Positions 32,416 to 41,152 of a DNA stretch of 64,000 nt are shown here, one piece after another. Position 1 is the first letter of the stretch. Each line of letters opens with the position of its first letter. The translations under genes and the position numbers were made by a program. The notes under the pieces are model-generated. The model made no database searches and was not told where the DNA came from. It saw nothing but the letters and a program-made list of their open reading frames with translations. Origin of the DNA: Diplonema japonicum (taxonomy: Eukaryota; Euglenozoa; Diplonemea; Diplonemida; Diplonemidae). The stretch is taken from positions 124,001 through 188,000 of the forward strand of contig OZ025758.1 of NCBI GenBank assembly GCA_964019335.1. The letters run 5' to 3'.

Positions 32416-33014
32416 CTTCTCACACGAGTTTTTGCTTTTTGTTTGAACTCCCTTATATCCGGGTGTTCAGTAGTAGTAGCTTTTGTTGTCTCTCGATGGA
32501 TATATAGTTTTTTGTGTGTATGGGGGGGGGGGGGGGGGGAGAACCTTTGGTGTGTTTGAGTTGTATTGGATAAGCACGTGGGGAATAAAAAAAAAGCAGA
32601 AAAAAGAAAGAAGTGTAGGGATGAAATGAAATGGTTTCAAAAGAGCTTTGGTGTAAAATGAAACAAAATGTTTGAATCTCATTTGACATTGGGAGTCAGA
32701 GAGAGTGCATGTTGTTTCAATTTTATCAATCGGGGGAAGGGGGTGAGGAGGGCGACCGCAAAGGACAGCACTTGTTCAAAAAAAAAAAAAAGATAAAAAT
32801 GAACGAGTGTCATAAAATTTACGTGACGAGCAATACTGATGTGGTGATTCTATGCGATGCAAGTAGGGAAAGGTGGCACACACAAGGAAATGAAATGAAA
32901 ACTATTCTTTTAAGGTATGCGTTTTTGCGCTCACTGGCCGCGCTGTGAAAAGAAACAGGTGGCTGAAATGTTGTAAGTGGGAACAAACAGAAGAGACGAC
33001 AACACACTCGCTCT
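32416..33014. other. Spacer upstream of the giant gene
   Basis: This AT-rich spacer holds the 5' flank of the giant gene, a run of about 18 G near 32522-32539 (C on the transcribed strand), the first of two direct repeats (32547-32818), and the 3' flank of the ankyrin gene. I see no further gene. Confidence 0.6.
32547..32818. repeat. Direct repeat, copy 1, flanking the ankyrin gene
   Basis: About 270 bp, from tgtgtttgagttgtattgg to gagtgtcataaaat, nearly identical to 35446-35729 in the same orientation. Differences are mainly homopolymer length and one insertion of about 25 bp in the other copy near 35645-35670. Confidence 0.9.
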
Positions 33015-35393
33015 TCACTGCCTTTCATCGTGGTCTTCGTACTTCCTTTTCACACCCCTCCTTTCGGGAGAAGCCACCTTGCGCCTTGCCAGAAGAAGCG
33101 CCCGAATGGACTCAATGTTACTCCCCTCAGCCGCGTAGAACAGTGGGGTGAACCCCTCCCCGTCCCTCACACAAGGGTCCTGCTCGTAGGAATCCAGTAG
33201 CAGCTGCATCGCCTCAGTACAGTTTCCAGCAGCCATGTGCAAAGGAGTAAGCCCCCCATTGTCCCGCACACAAGGGTCCTGCTTGTATTCATCGATGAGG
33301 AACTTCACCACCTTCACGCTCTTACTTGCTGCATAGTGCAACGGTGTCTCGCCATAGTTGTTCATCATGCCAGCATCCAGTTTGCACTCATCGAGCAGGT
33401 ACATCATCACCTCCATGCACCCCTCACTTGCTGCTACGTGCATGGTGGCTCTTCCGATGTCTGATTCGATGTAAGGGTCAAGCTTGCACTCTTTGACAAA
33501 GAACTTCACCACATCAACTTTGTTCTCCATTGCCGCCCTGTGCAAGGGTGTCATGCCTGTCCCATCCTTCATCCCAGGGTCAAGTTTGCAGACTTCAGTG
33601 AGATACCTGACCACCTCCAGCTGTCCACCCTCTGCTGCGATGTCCATGGGTGCTATGCCGCCAGTGTTCCTTGAGCCAGGGTTTTGCTTGTGAACTTCGA
33701 CAAGGTGCCTCACTGCCTCCAGCTGACCATCTCGTGCTGCATACATAATCGGTGTGAATACCTTGTCCTCGACAGTCAGCTCCTGTTTGTAAACATTGAC
33801 GAGACAGTCCATTGCTGCTAGCTCGCCTGTTTGCGCAGCAAAGTGGAGAGGTGTGGTGCCCTTCTGGTCCCTTGCCCCAGGGTCCAACTTGTACTCGTCG
33901 ATGAGAAACCTCATTGCCTCCACGTGACCATTAATTGCTGCCACATGAAGGTAGGAGGTTCTTTCATCATCCACAAGGCTTGGGTCAAGCTTGCACTCTT
34001 CGATGAAATACCTCATCACATCAACATGGTTCTTCATTACCGCCAAGTACAAGCCTCTCCTGTTCTTCATCCCACCAGGGTCAACCTTGCAGACTTCAGT
34101 GAGATACCTGACCACATGCAAGTGGTTGTGACACGCAGCAAGGTCTATGGGTGCCATGCCTCTATTGTTTCTTAAATTGGGATCTGCCTTTAAGTCACTC
34201 ACGAGCCACTCCAGTGATTGAAGACTCCCCTCTACCGCTGCGTAGTGGACGAGAGTTGCACCGCAGGGATCCACAATTGTAGGGTCTTGCTTGCACTCTT
34301 CGATGAAATACCTCATCACATCAACGTTGTTCCTCATTGCCGCCCTGTGCAAGGGTGTCGTGCCTGTCCCATCCTTCATCCCAGGGTCAACCTTGCAGAC
34401 TTCAGTGAGATACCTGACCACATGCAAGTGGTTGTGACACGCAGCAAGGTCTATGGGTGCCATGCCTCTATTGTTTGGCAAATAAGGATCCAACTTAAAG
34501 TCACTCACGAGCCACTCCAATGATTGAAGCCTTCCCGCTTCCGCTGCGTAGTGGACGAGAGTTGCACCGCAGGGTTCCACAAATGTAGGGTCTTGCTTGC
34601 ACTCCTCAATGAGGTACTTCATCGCCTCGAACTGACCTTTTGTGAGAAGGACTGCAACAAGGCCATCGGCAGTCGGGGTCGCAGGGTCTATCTTGCACAC
34701 CTCAATGAGGTACCTCAAGGCCTCCACGTGACCACCCAGTGCCGCCCTGTGAATGTGAGCATAGCCCTCATCGTCCTCACCGCTCGGGTCAAGCTTGCAC
34801 TCTTCGATGAAATACCTCACCACATCAACTTTGTTCTCCATTGCCGCCCTGTGCAAGGGTGTCATGCCTGTCCCATCCTTCATCCCAGGGTCAAGTTTGC
34901 AGACTTCGCTGAGATACCTGACCACCTCCAGCTGTCCCCCCTCTGCTGCGATGTCCATGGGTGCGAAGCCTCTTGTGGTCCTTGAGCCAGGGTTTTGCTT
35001 GTGAACTTCGACAAGGTGCCTCACTGCCTCCAGCTGACCATCTCGTGCTGCATACATAATCGGTGTGAATACCTTGTCCTCGACAGTCAGCTCCTGCTTG
35101 TAAACATTGACGAGACAGTCTATTGCCGCAAGCTTGCCTGTTTGCGCAGCAAAGTGGAGAGGTGTGGTGCCATTCGTGTCCCTTGCCCCAGGGTCCAGCT
35201 TGTACTCGTCGATGAGGAGCCTCATGGCGGCGACCTGACCGTGCCTTGCTGCAGTGTGCAAAGCTGTCACGCCACGCGGACCAGTCACACTTCTGTGCAC
35301 CCCGTACTTCTGGATGATTGCCTTCATGTGTTGCAGGTCGCCTCTCGCAGCAGCTGACTTCACCTCGCCAAACACTTCATTGTCCTCAACCAT
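33015..35393 (-). CDS. Ankyrin-repeat protein, 792 aa, about 23 repeats
   Basis: ATG at 35393. Almost the whole protein is ankyrin repeats of about 36 residues (for example GMTPLHRAAMENKVDVVRYF), so it is probably a protein-protein interaction scaffold. There is no signal peptide or membrane segment. The C-terminus is short and basic (RRGVKRKYEDHDERQ) and could act as a nuclear localisation signal. Repeats 3-6 are almost the same as repeats 16-19, and repeats 9-10 almost the same as 12-13, so the array grew by block duplication. There are no introns. Base composition is clearly less GC-rich than neighbouring genes. The gene lies between 0.27-kb direct repeats and has an SL-like remnant upstream of its start, both suggesting insertion or retro-copying. 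The partner is unknown. Confidence 0.9.
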   Translation of the reverse strand: MVEDNEVFGEVKSAAARGDLQHMKAIIQKYGVHRSVTGPRGVTALHTAARHGQVAAMRLLIDEYKLDPGARDTNGTTPLHFAAQTGKLAAIDCLVNVYKQELTVEDKVFTPIMYAARDGQLEAVRHLVEVHKQNPGSRTTRGFAPMDIAAEGGQLEVVRYLSEVCKLDPGMKDGTGMTPLHRAAMENKVDVVRYFIEECKLDPSGEDDEGYAHIHRAALGGHVEALRYLIEVCKIDPATPTADGLVAVLLTKGQFEAMKYLIEECKQDPTFVEPCGATLVHYAAEAGRLQSLEWLVSDFKLDPYLPNNRGMAPIDLAACHNHLHVVRYLTEVCKVDPGMKDGTGTTPLHRAAMRNNVDVMRYFIEECKQDPTIVDPCGATLVHYAAVEGSLQSLEWLVSDLKADPNLRNNRGMAPIDLAACHNHLHVVRYLTEVCKVDPGGMKNRRGLYLAVMKNHVDVMRYFIEECKLDPSLVDDERTSYLHVAAINGHVEAMRFLIDEYKLDPGARDQKGTTPLHFAAQTGELAAMDCLVNVYKQELTVEDKVFTPIMYAARDGQLEAVRHLVEVHKQNPGSRNTGGIAPMDIAAEGGQLEVVRYLTEVCKLDPGMKDGTGMTPLHRAAMENKVDVVKFFVKECKLDPYIESDIGRATMHVAASEGCMEVMMYLLDECKLDAGMMNNYGETPLHYAASKSVKVVKFLIDEYKQDPCVRDNGGLTPLHMAAGNCTEAMQLLLDSYEQDPCVRDGEGFTPLFYAAEGSNIESIRALLLARRKVASPERRGVKRKYEDHDERQ

Positions 35394-35407
35394 GTTATTT
35401 CTTTTGT

Positions 35408-35428
35408 CAATAAAGCACAGAATTCTGT
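35408..35428 (-). other. Spliced-leader-like remnant just upstream of the ankyrin start codon
   Basis: On the minus strand, 15 nt before the ATG, the genome reads ACAGAATTCTGTGCTTTATTG-like sequence. Compared with the SL 3' half ACAGTTTCTGTACTTTATTG, the last 14 bases differ at one position. A pyrimidine run ending in AACAG immediately precedes it and could be today's trans-splice acceptor (AG at 35425-35426). Confidence 0.4.
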
Positions 35429-35445
35429 TAAAAAGGGAGTCTTTT

Positions 35446-35729
35446 AGGTTGTGTTTGAGTTGTATTGGATAAGCACGTGAGTAGGAAAAAAGAAAGAAGT
35501 GTAGAGATGAAATGAAATGGTTTCAAAAGAGCTTTGGTGTAAAATGAAACAAAATGTTTGAATCTCATTGACATTGGGAGTCAGAGAGAGTGCATGTTGT
35601 TTCAATTTTATCAATCAGGGGAAGGGGGGGGGGGGGGGTGAGGAAGGAAGTGTCCTGACAACAATTCTGCGACCGCAAAGGACAGCACTTGTTCAAAAAA
35701 AAGATAAAAATGAACGAGTGTCATAAAAT
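35446..35729. repeat. Direct repeat, copy 2, flanking the ankyrin gene
   Basis: The second copy of the 32547-32818 repeat, same orientation, upstream of the ankyrin gene. Repeat starts are about 2.9 kb apart. On the minus strand the matching block can be read from TGACACTCG to AACACA, which superficially fits the TG...CA ends of a long terminal repeat, but I see no primer-binding site or retroelement gene. Confidence 0.9.
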
Positions 35730-35981
35730 ATATTCAAGAAAAAAAGAGAAAAAGAGAGGGAGAAAAGAGAAGAATGAAAGAAAAGATATCAAAACAAACG
35801 TCGCGGCAGCTGTAGGTGGGAAGAAAAGAATGTGTTATAAAAAAAACCCCCCCCACAAAACCCTCTGGTGTGTCACAGCATTCAGGGATGGAATCCTGAG
35901 CAAAGACTGACGGCTTGCTTTGGTTTTTTTTTTCTTTCTTTCTTTCTTTCTTTCTTTTTTTTTTTTTTTTAAACCCCCTTT
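35730..35981. other. Spacer between oxidase and ankyrin genes
   Basis: Purine-rich and homopolymer-rich DNA with a (TTTC)n/T run at 35930-35970 next to the oxidase stop codon. No gene seen. Confidence 0.5.
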
Positions 35982-37043
35982 TCAGCCAATCTTCTCACCG
36001 CCCCAGTAGTTAGCCTCGGGCTTCAAGCACTGTGCGTACCACCTGCTCTGCTTGTAGCACCCAGCTCCGGGGGTGCAACAGCTCGGTGTCTTCAAACAGT
36101 TTCCCCACAGGGGGACAACGAAGGAACAACTGCCAGGGGACGGGGGAGGGGTGGCAGGAGGAGGAGGCGGTGTGGAAGGGACCGGTGTGGGGACAGGGGT
36201 AGGGGGCGAGGGTGTCGGGACGGGCGAGGGTGTGGGAACAGGTGTGGGGAGGGGCGTCGGAGGGGCTGTCGGAGGGGTGGGTGTCAAGTTCGCTGGGGTG
36301 CAGTGCGCAAACCACCTGTTCACCTGGTGGCACTTGGCTCCAGGTGCACAGCAGTGTGTTTCGGTGGTGCATGTTGCCCAGAGAGGGATCACACGAGAGC
36401 ATGAGGCAGGAGGGGGGACAGGGACAGGGACAGGTGGAACAGGGACAGGTGGGCTGTTACCACCACCACCACCACTACCACTACCAAAGTCCAAGTCGAT
36501 GGCGTTGTAGAAGGTGTTGGCAGTGTCACCCACATCCCAGACAGCGAGGACGACGTGGTAGCCCGCCTTGGAGGGGAGGGTGCAGGAGTGCGTCGTCAGG
36601 ATCTGCGGGTTCATCATGTTCCCCATCACGGAGCAGAAGGGGGTCCCTTCGAAGCTGCTCCTCGCAAGCGGTGCCTCCTGGTCCCATCCGTCCCTCGTGA
36701 TGTAGTACCGCCAGTCCAGAGTCGCGTGGTTCGCCTGGAACCACCAAGTGAAGTCTGTCCTCCCAGCTGACGCTGCTGTCTTCGCCCACCTCGTCGAAGA
36801 CTGCTCGTTCAGAGGGGTCCACCGGGAGCTCCCCGCTGCAGCCAGCGTCCCGTCAGGAGGCCCGCTCACAGGGTACCTGTCCGGACCCTCCACGCTCTGG
36901 GGCTCGTACTGCACCGCACCGCAGTTCTGGTTCTCCCCCCCGGTCCTGCACATGTAGTTCCTCGATGGAGGGACCTTCACGTACCCGTGGCCCTCCACAC
37001 CTGACGCTGCAAGCAGCACGGGGAGCGCAAGGCGTTGTAACAT
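35982..37043 (-). CDS. Secreted AA10-type lytic polysaccharide monooxygenase with two CBM1-like domains, 353 aa
   Basis: The signal peptide (residues 1-18) is predicted to be cut so that His19 becomes the N-terminus: HGYVKVPPSR is the classical start of this copper enzyme family (Chitin_bind_3). With His106 in ANHATLDWRYYIT it would form the copper histidine brace; Phe186 in AIDLDF fits the axial position. The family oxidatively cleaves chitin or cellulose outside the cell. After a Gly/Pro linker come two Cys-rich units (about 214-248 and 306-339), each W-x-x-C...CC-x-P-G-A-x-C...W-F/Y-A-x-C, resembling fungal CBM1 cellulose-binding modules, separated by a long Pro/Thr linker. An AA10 core with CBM1-like tails is an unusual combination. 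No intron. A possible trans-splice acceptor lies 46 nt upstream. Confidence 0.88.
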   Translation of the reverse strand: MLQRLALPVLLAASGVEGHGYVKVPPSRNYMCRTGGENQNCGAVQYEPQSVEGPDRYPVSGPPDGTLAAAGSSRWTPLNEQSSTRWAKTAASAGRTDFTWWFQANHATLDWRYYITRDGWDQEAPLARSSFEGTPFCSVMGNMMNPQILTTHSCTLPSKAGYHVVLAVWDVGDTANTFYNAIDLDFGSGSGGGGGNSPPVPVPPVPVPVPPPASCSRVIPLWATCTTETHCCAPGAKCHQVNRWFAHCTPANLTPTPPTAPPTPLPTPVPTPSPVPTPSPPTPVPTPVPSTPPPPPATPPPSPGSCSFVVPLWGNCLKTPSCCTPGAGCYKQSRWYAQCLKPEANYWGGEKIG

Positions 37044-38102
37044 AGTAGTTTTGTTTTTTTTTCTTCTTCTTTTTGTGTGTCAGAAGGACTGAGTGTGAAG
37101 AGCTTGAGGGGGGAAGCAATGACCATTCAATAGCAACTGGAATAGGGGGACGGAAGTGGGAGTACTAGAAAAAGAAAAGAAAAGAAAAGAAAAAACAAAA
37201 ATAAAAAATAGGGAAAATGGGGTGCAGAAACTCCAAACACACCGGCAGGAGAGATGAAGAGAACCCATAAAAAAAACAACAAAGGGTCTGGAACACCCTT
37301 TTTATTTTTTTTCTTCTTCTTCCGTCCCCCCTTCATCTCCTCTTCCTTTGGGGTTCTGCTTTCCTTTTTTTTGTTTTTGTTTTATTTCCTTCTTTTTGTT
37401 GTTAAAACGTGTGTCAGAAGGACTGTGAGTGTGAAGAGTTTGAGGGGTGTGTGGTGGAGGTGGGGTTATTCTTCTTCTTGCGTGCGATATGTTTCAGACT
37501 CTCAAAAAAAATAAACTGTAAAAATTTATAAAAGAAAAAGAAAAAGAAAAAGAGAAAAAAGAAAATCAAGGGAGGTAGTTGAAAAAAGGGGAAATTAAAA
37601 TTCGAACGAGAATATAAGAAAACAAGAACAAACAAGTTATTCTTTGTTTGTGTGAACGTACCCAACATTTCTTACAAGTGTTTTTGTTCATTATTCAAAA
37701 AAAAAGAAAAAAGTGGGGAGAAAGTGATTGAAAGTACGAGGGGAAAGGGGGGGGCAGTCTTGCGCGGTACTCGACCGTTGGTCAGGCAACCACCTCATGT
37801 CATGTGCGCGCGACTCGACCGTGATCTCTCCGAACAAAAGGCAGCCACAGAGGCGGCCTGGGAAAGGCACGAGAGGGCAACGCAAGCCAGACAGAGGGGC
37901 TGTGCTGGGCCCGAGGCAACGGGAGCACCTGCTGCGGAGACGGCATCAAGGGGCAGTGTTGCTGGCAAAAGCCAGAACTGGAAAATTGTGAAAAATCAAA
38001 AAAAAGGCGATGTTTAAGGGCAAATCCCACTCGAGGACCACCCTTAAACCCAAAAAAAAAAAAATCACTATGATAGGAACGAAGTGGTTAGCAACGGCCC
38101 GC

Positions 38103-38146
<44 letters not shown>

Positions 38147-38277
38147 GGAAGAAGGGGAGAAAATATGACCCCCCCCTTTTTTTTCATTGTTCATATTTGA
38201 GTGCATTTCCTGCTTCATTTCTTAAATGCGAGAGAGAAATGCGTGTACTTTGTGTGATGCTTTTTCGGAGCTTCTTC
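37044..38277. other. Spacer with a GC-rich, poly(A)-ended island
   Basis: Mostly AT-rich, with many A/T runs. At about 37745-38100 the plus strand turns GC-rich. One frame there reads like helical protein (CARLDRDLSEQKAATEAAWE) but has no credible start. The island ends in a run of about 38 A (38103-38140). It could be a retro-copied sequence or an exon fragment; I do not recognise it. Confidence 0.35.
37089..37125 (-). promoter_or_regulatory. Probable trans-splice acceptor for the oxidase gene
   Basis: On the minus strand a pyrimidine-rich tract (gcttccccccctcaagctct) runs into cttcacactcag. The AG at 37090-37089 would leave a 5' UTR of about 45 nt before the ATG. Inferred from the trans-splicing context; not shown directly. 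Confidence 0.35.
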
Positions 38278-40548
38278 TCAGGCGCTGATGCAGCTGTCGC
38301 GGAGCTTGTGGGCTGCGGCGACCATGTTCTTAAGGGAGGGGATGACCTCGTCCCATTTCCTGGTTTTCAGGCCGCAGTCGGGGTTCACCCAGGTCCTGGA
38401 GGGGGGAAGGAGGAGCAGGAGGCCTTGGAGGCGGGCCGCCATGTCGTCCACAGTGGGGACCACCGGGGAGTGGATGTCGTAGACCCCTGCGCCGAGGTCG
38501 CGGGCGTAGCCGTAGGAGGAGAGGGCCGCCACCATCTCCCCTGCGCTCCTGGAGTTCTCGATGGTGAGGACGTCGGCATCCATCCCGTCGATCCTCCCGA
38601 TGATGTCCTCGAAGGTGGAGTAGCACATGTGGGTCACTACCTGTGTCGAGGGGCACGCCCCGCAGGTCGACAGCCTGAAGCACGCCACTGCCCACTCCAG
38701 GTACTTCTCGCTCTCCTCCTTCTTCAGCGGCATTCTCTCCCGCAGGGCTGCCTCGTCCACCTGCACCACCCTGCACCCTGCCGCCTCCAGGTCCGCCACC
38801 TCCTCCCTTACAGCGAGGGCTACCTCCACTGCCTGCTCCGCACGCGGCACGTCCACCCTGCAGAACGACCAGTTCAAGATCGTCACGGGGCCCGTCAGCA
38901 TCCCCTTCACGGGTACCGCCCCGCTCGCCTTCTGGCACACCGCGAACTCACGCACCGTCATCGCCGCCCCTCCCTTCCTAACCACCGCCCCGTGGATTAC
39001 AGGGGGACGCACATACCGAGACCCGTACGACTGCACCCACCCGTGCCTCGTCAGCAGCATCCCCTCCAGCTTCTGCGCGAAGTACTCCACCATGTCGCTC
39101 CTCTCAGCCTCCCCGTGCACGAACACGTCCAGCCCGATCTCCTTCTGGATCCCCACCACCCTCTCGATCTCCTTGTCGATCTGCTCCTCGTACGCAGCCT
39201 TCCCCACCTTCCCCTCCTTCCACTCCCGTCGCAGCTTTCGGATCTCCGCTGTCTGCGGGAACGACCCGATCGTCGTGGTTGGGAAGTCCGGAAGCTCCGC
39301 CAGCTGCTTCCCCCTGCGCTCCTTGAAGGGCTCGCTTCGGGTGTACATCTCAGGTGTTACCCCCTTCGCTCCCTCCACTCCGCTGAGGTTGTCCTCCCCG
39401 ATCCATGATGATGCAGACTCCGAAGAAGAGGAGTCGGATGAGGCGAGCTTCGTCAGAACCTCGAGCTTCTGCTTCGCGAACGCAAGCTTGGCCCTCACCT
39501 CCGCAGGGATGCTCCCCTCCTCCTCATGGTCCAGGTCGTAGGGAACGAACTGAAGGGAGCAGGAAGGGGCAACCACCACCCTCGCGTCGTCCTGCACCGC
39601 CTTCCGGATCCTCTGCAGGATGCTCCCAGCCGCGGCCTCGTTCCTCCACACGTTGCGCCCGTCGACCACCCCGGCACCGAGCTCCTTTGTTGTGGGGAAG
39701 CCCTGCTTCTCCACAATCTCCACCATCGCCTTGCTCCTGCAGAAGTCGAGCGTCACGCGCTTCACGGGGAGCTCCACCACGTAGCCGTAGACGGCAGGGC
39801 TCAGGGAGTCGAAGTGCACACACAGGTTCACAGCAGGGCCACCGCACTCGCCGAGCTCCTTGTAGGCGGCCGTTGTAAGAGAGCGCACCTCCTCCGTCTC
39901 CGCGTCGCTCATCACCAGCCACGGCTCGTGCAGCTGCACCTCCTTCACCCCCGCCTTGCTCAGCTCCCCCAGAAGCTCTTTGTACAAGGGCACCAGATCC
40001 TTCACCAGAGCCGAAGCCGTCCTCCCCTCCGCGTATTTGCAGAGCTTCCCGAGGGTTACAGGCCCCAGCACGATCGGGACCACCGCATCCGGCTTCGCCG
40101 CCTTGCTGCGGAGGAGCTGCACGTGCGCCAAAAAGGGGGCGAAGTTCCCGCAGGGGACCGTGTCCGCCACCACCTCAGGCACCATGTAGTGGTAGTTCGA
40201 GTCGAAGTACTTCGTCATGTCCAGCGCGGGGACCCCGTCCCGTCCCCTCGCCTGCGTGAAGTAAGCGTCCAGCCCACCCAACCCCGCCTCCCTCACCCTC
40301 TTGCAGGTCAGCCCGAAGCGCTCGCTCCAGTCAAGCACGTGGTCGTACAGCGTGTGGTCCCCGACACCGATCAGGCCCACTCCGGCAGCCTCCTGGTCCT
40401 GCAGGCTCTGCAGCGCCACCTTGTCGCTCACCTCCAGCAGCTCCGACTCCGTGATCTTCTTCCCCCAGTACTTCTCAAGTGCCATCTTCATCTCGCGCTT
40501 TGGTCCCGTGCGGGGGAAGCCAACAGTGGTCGTCCTAAGGTGCACCAT
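38278..40548 (-). CDS. metE: Cobalamin-independent methionine synthase, 756 aa
   Basis: 5-methyltetrahydropteroyltriglutamate-homocysteine methyltransferase: transfers the methyl group from 5-methyl-tetrahydrofolate to homocysteine to give methionine, without vitamin B12. The N-terminus MVHLRTTTVGFPRTGPKREM is typical of the family, and the length matches the usual 750-770 residues. The C-terminal catalytic barrel has PDFPTTTIGSFPQT, the zinc ligands His and Cys in THMCYSTF, Glu in LTIENSRS and Cys in WVNPDCGLKTRKW. The gene is intronless and complete. SAM synthetase lies 3.9 kb upstream on the same strand, with the beta-helix gene between them. There is no targeting peptide, so it is probably cytosolic. 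Confidence 0.97.
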   Translation of the reverse strand: MVHLRTTTVGFPRTGPKREMKMALEKYWGKKITESELLEVSDKVALQSLQDQEAAGVGLIGVGDHTLYDHVLDWSERFGLTCKRVREAGLGGLDAYFTQARGRDGVPALDMTKYFDSNYHYMVPEVVADTVPCGNFAPFLAHVQLLRSKAAKPDAVVPIVLGPVTLGKLCKYAEGRTASALVKDLVPLYKELLGELSKAGVKEVQLHEPWLVMSDAETEEVRSLTTAAYKELGECGGPAVNLCVHFDSLSPAVYGYVVELPVKRVTLDFCRSKAMVEIVEKQGFPTTKELGAGVVDGRNVWRNEAAAGSILQRIRKAVQDDARVVVAPSCSLQFVPYDLDHEEEGSIPAEVRAKLAFAKQKLEVLTKLASSDSSSSESASSWIGEDNLSGVEGAKGVTPEMYTRSEPFKERRGKQLAELPDFPTTTIGSFPQTAEIRKLRREWKEGKVGKAAYEEQIDKEIERVVGIQKEIGLDVFVHGEAERSDMVEYFAQKLEGMLLTRHGWVQSYGSRYVRPPVIHGAVVRKGGAAMTVREFAVCQKASGAVPVKGMLTGPVTILNWSFCRVDVPRAEQAVEVALAVREEVADLEAAGCRVVQVDEAALRERMPLKKEESEKYLEWAVACFRLSTCGACPSTQVVTHMCYSTFEDIIGRIDGMDADVLTIENSRSAGEMVAALSSYGYARDLGAGVYDIHSPVVPTVDDMAARLQGLLLLLPPSRTWVNPDCGLKTRKWDEVIPSLKNMVAAAHKLRDSCISA

Positions 40549-41152
40549 CTTCGCAGAGATCTTTTGTATTCGTGTTGTTGTTTTTTGAGCTGTGGTGGGG
40601 AATTGAAGCAGTCATAGCAGAATCGAATTACAAAGAAAGGAGTGCTTCCGAAGAAAGGTGGACGGGAATCAAGGAAAGGAGTAAGGAAGGAACTTCATGA
40701 GTGGTGCTTATCTGTTTCAAACCCACCACTCACGATTCTTTGGTTTGAAAAAAAGAAGGGGGGGAGGGGGAGGGAGAGACACCAAAGGGCCATATGCACC
40801 ATATACGGAGAGAAGAAGAGGTGTGATGTTACGATACACTGGTGGCCGCTCTGCTTCTCTCAATTATTCCTTCGCTAGTAAAAAAACAGCTGGAGTTTAA
40901 AAAAAAAGAAATAAAAATGAGAGGGAAGAGAGAAACGAGAAAAGACCTGTTTTTTTTTTTGGATATTAGGGCCCGGGAAAATATAAAAACAGCAGCAGTG
41001 GGTGAATCGATCCAAGATCAGTCAAAAAAAAAAAATTTTTTTTGTCCGATGACTCTCTTCATCCAAGCTCCCAATAAAAAAAATTCACCTGGTTCCATGG
41101 TGAAATGGAGGTGTTCATGTTTGTGTCTGATTTTTTTTTCTTGTGTACCTCC
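40549..41152. other. Spacer between metE and the beta-helix gene
   Basis: AT-rich DNA with A and T runs; no gene or RNA recognised apart from the candidate acceptor near metE. Confidence 0.5.
40590..40605 (-). promoter_or_regulatory. Probable trans-splice acceptor for metE
   Basis: The minus strand reads caattccccaccacag, with its AG at 40591-40590, about 41 nt before the ATG. It is a pyrimidine-rich acceptor-like site; inferred. Confidence 0.35.
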
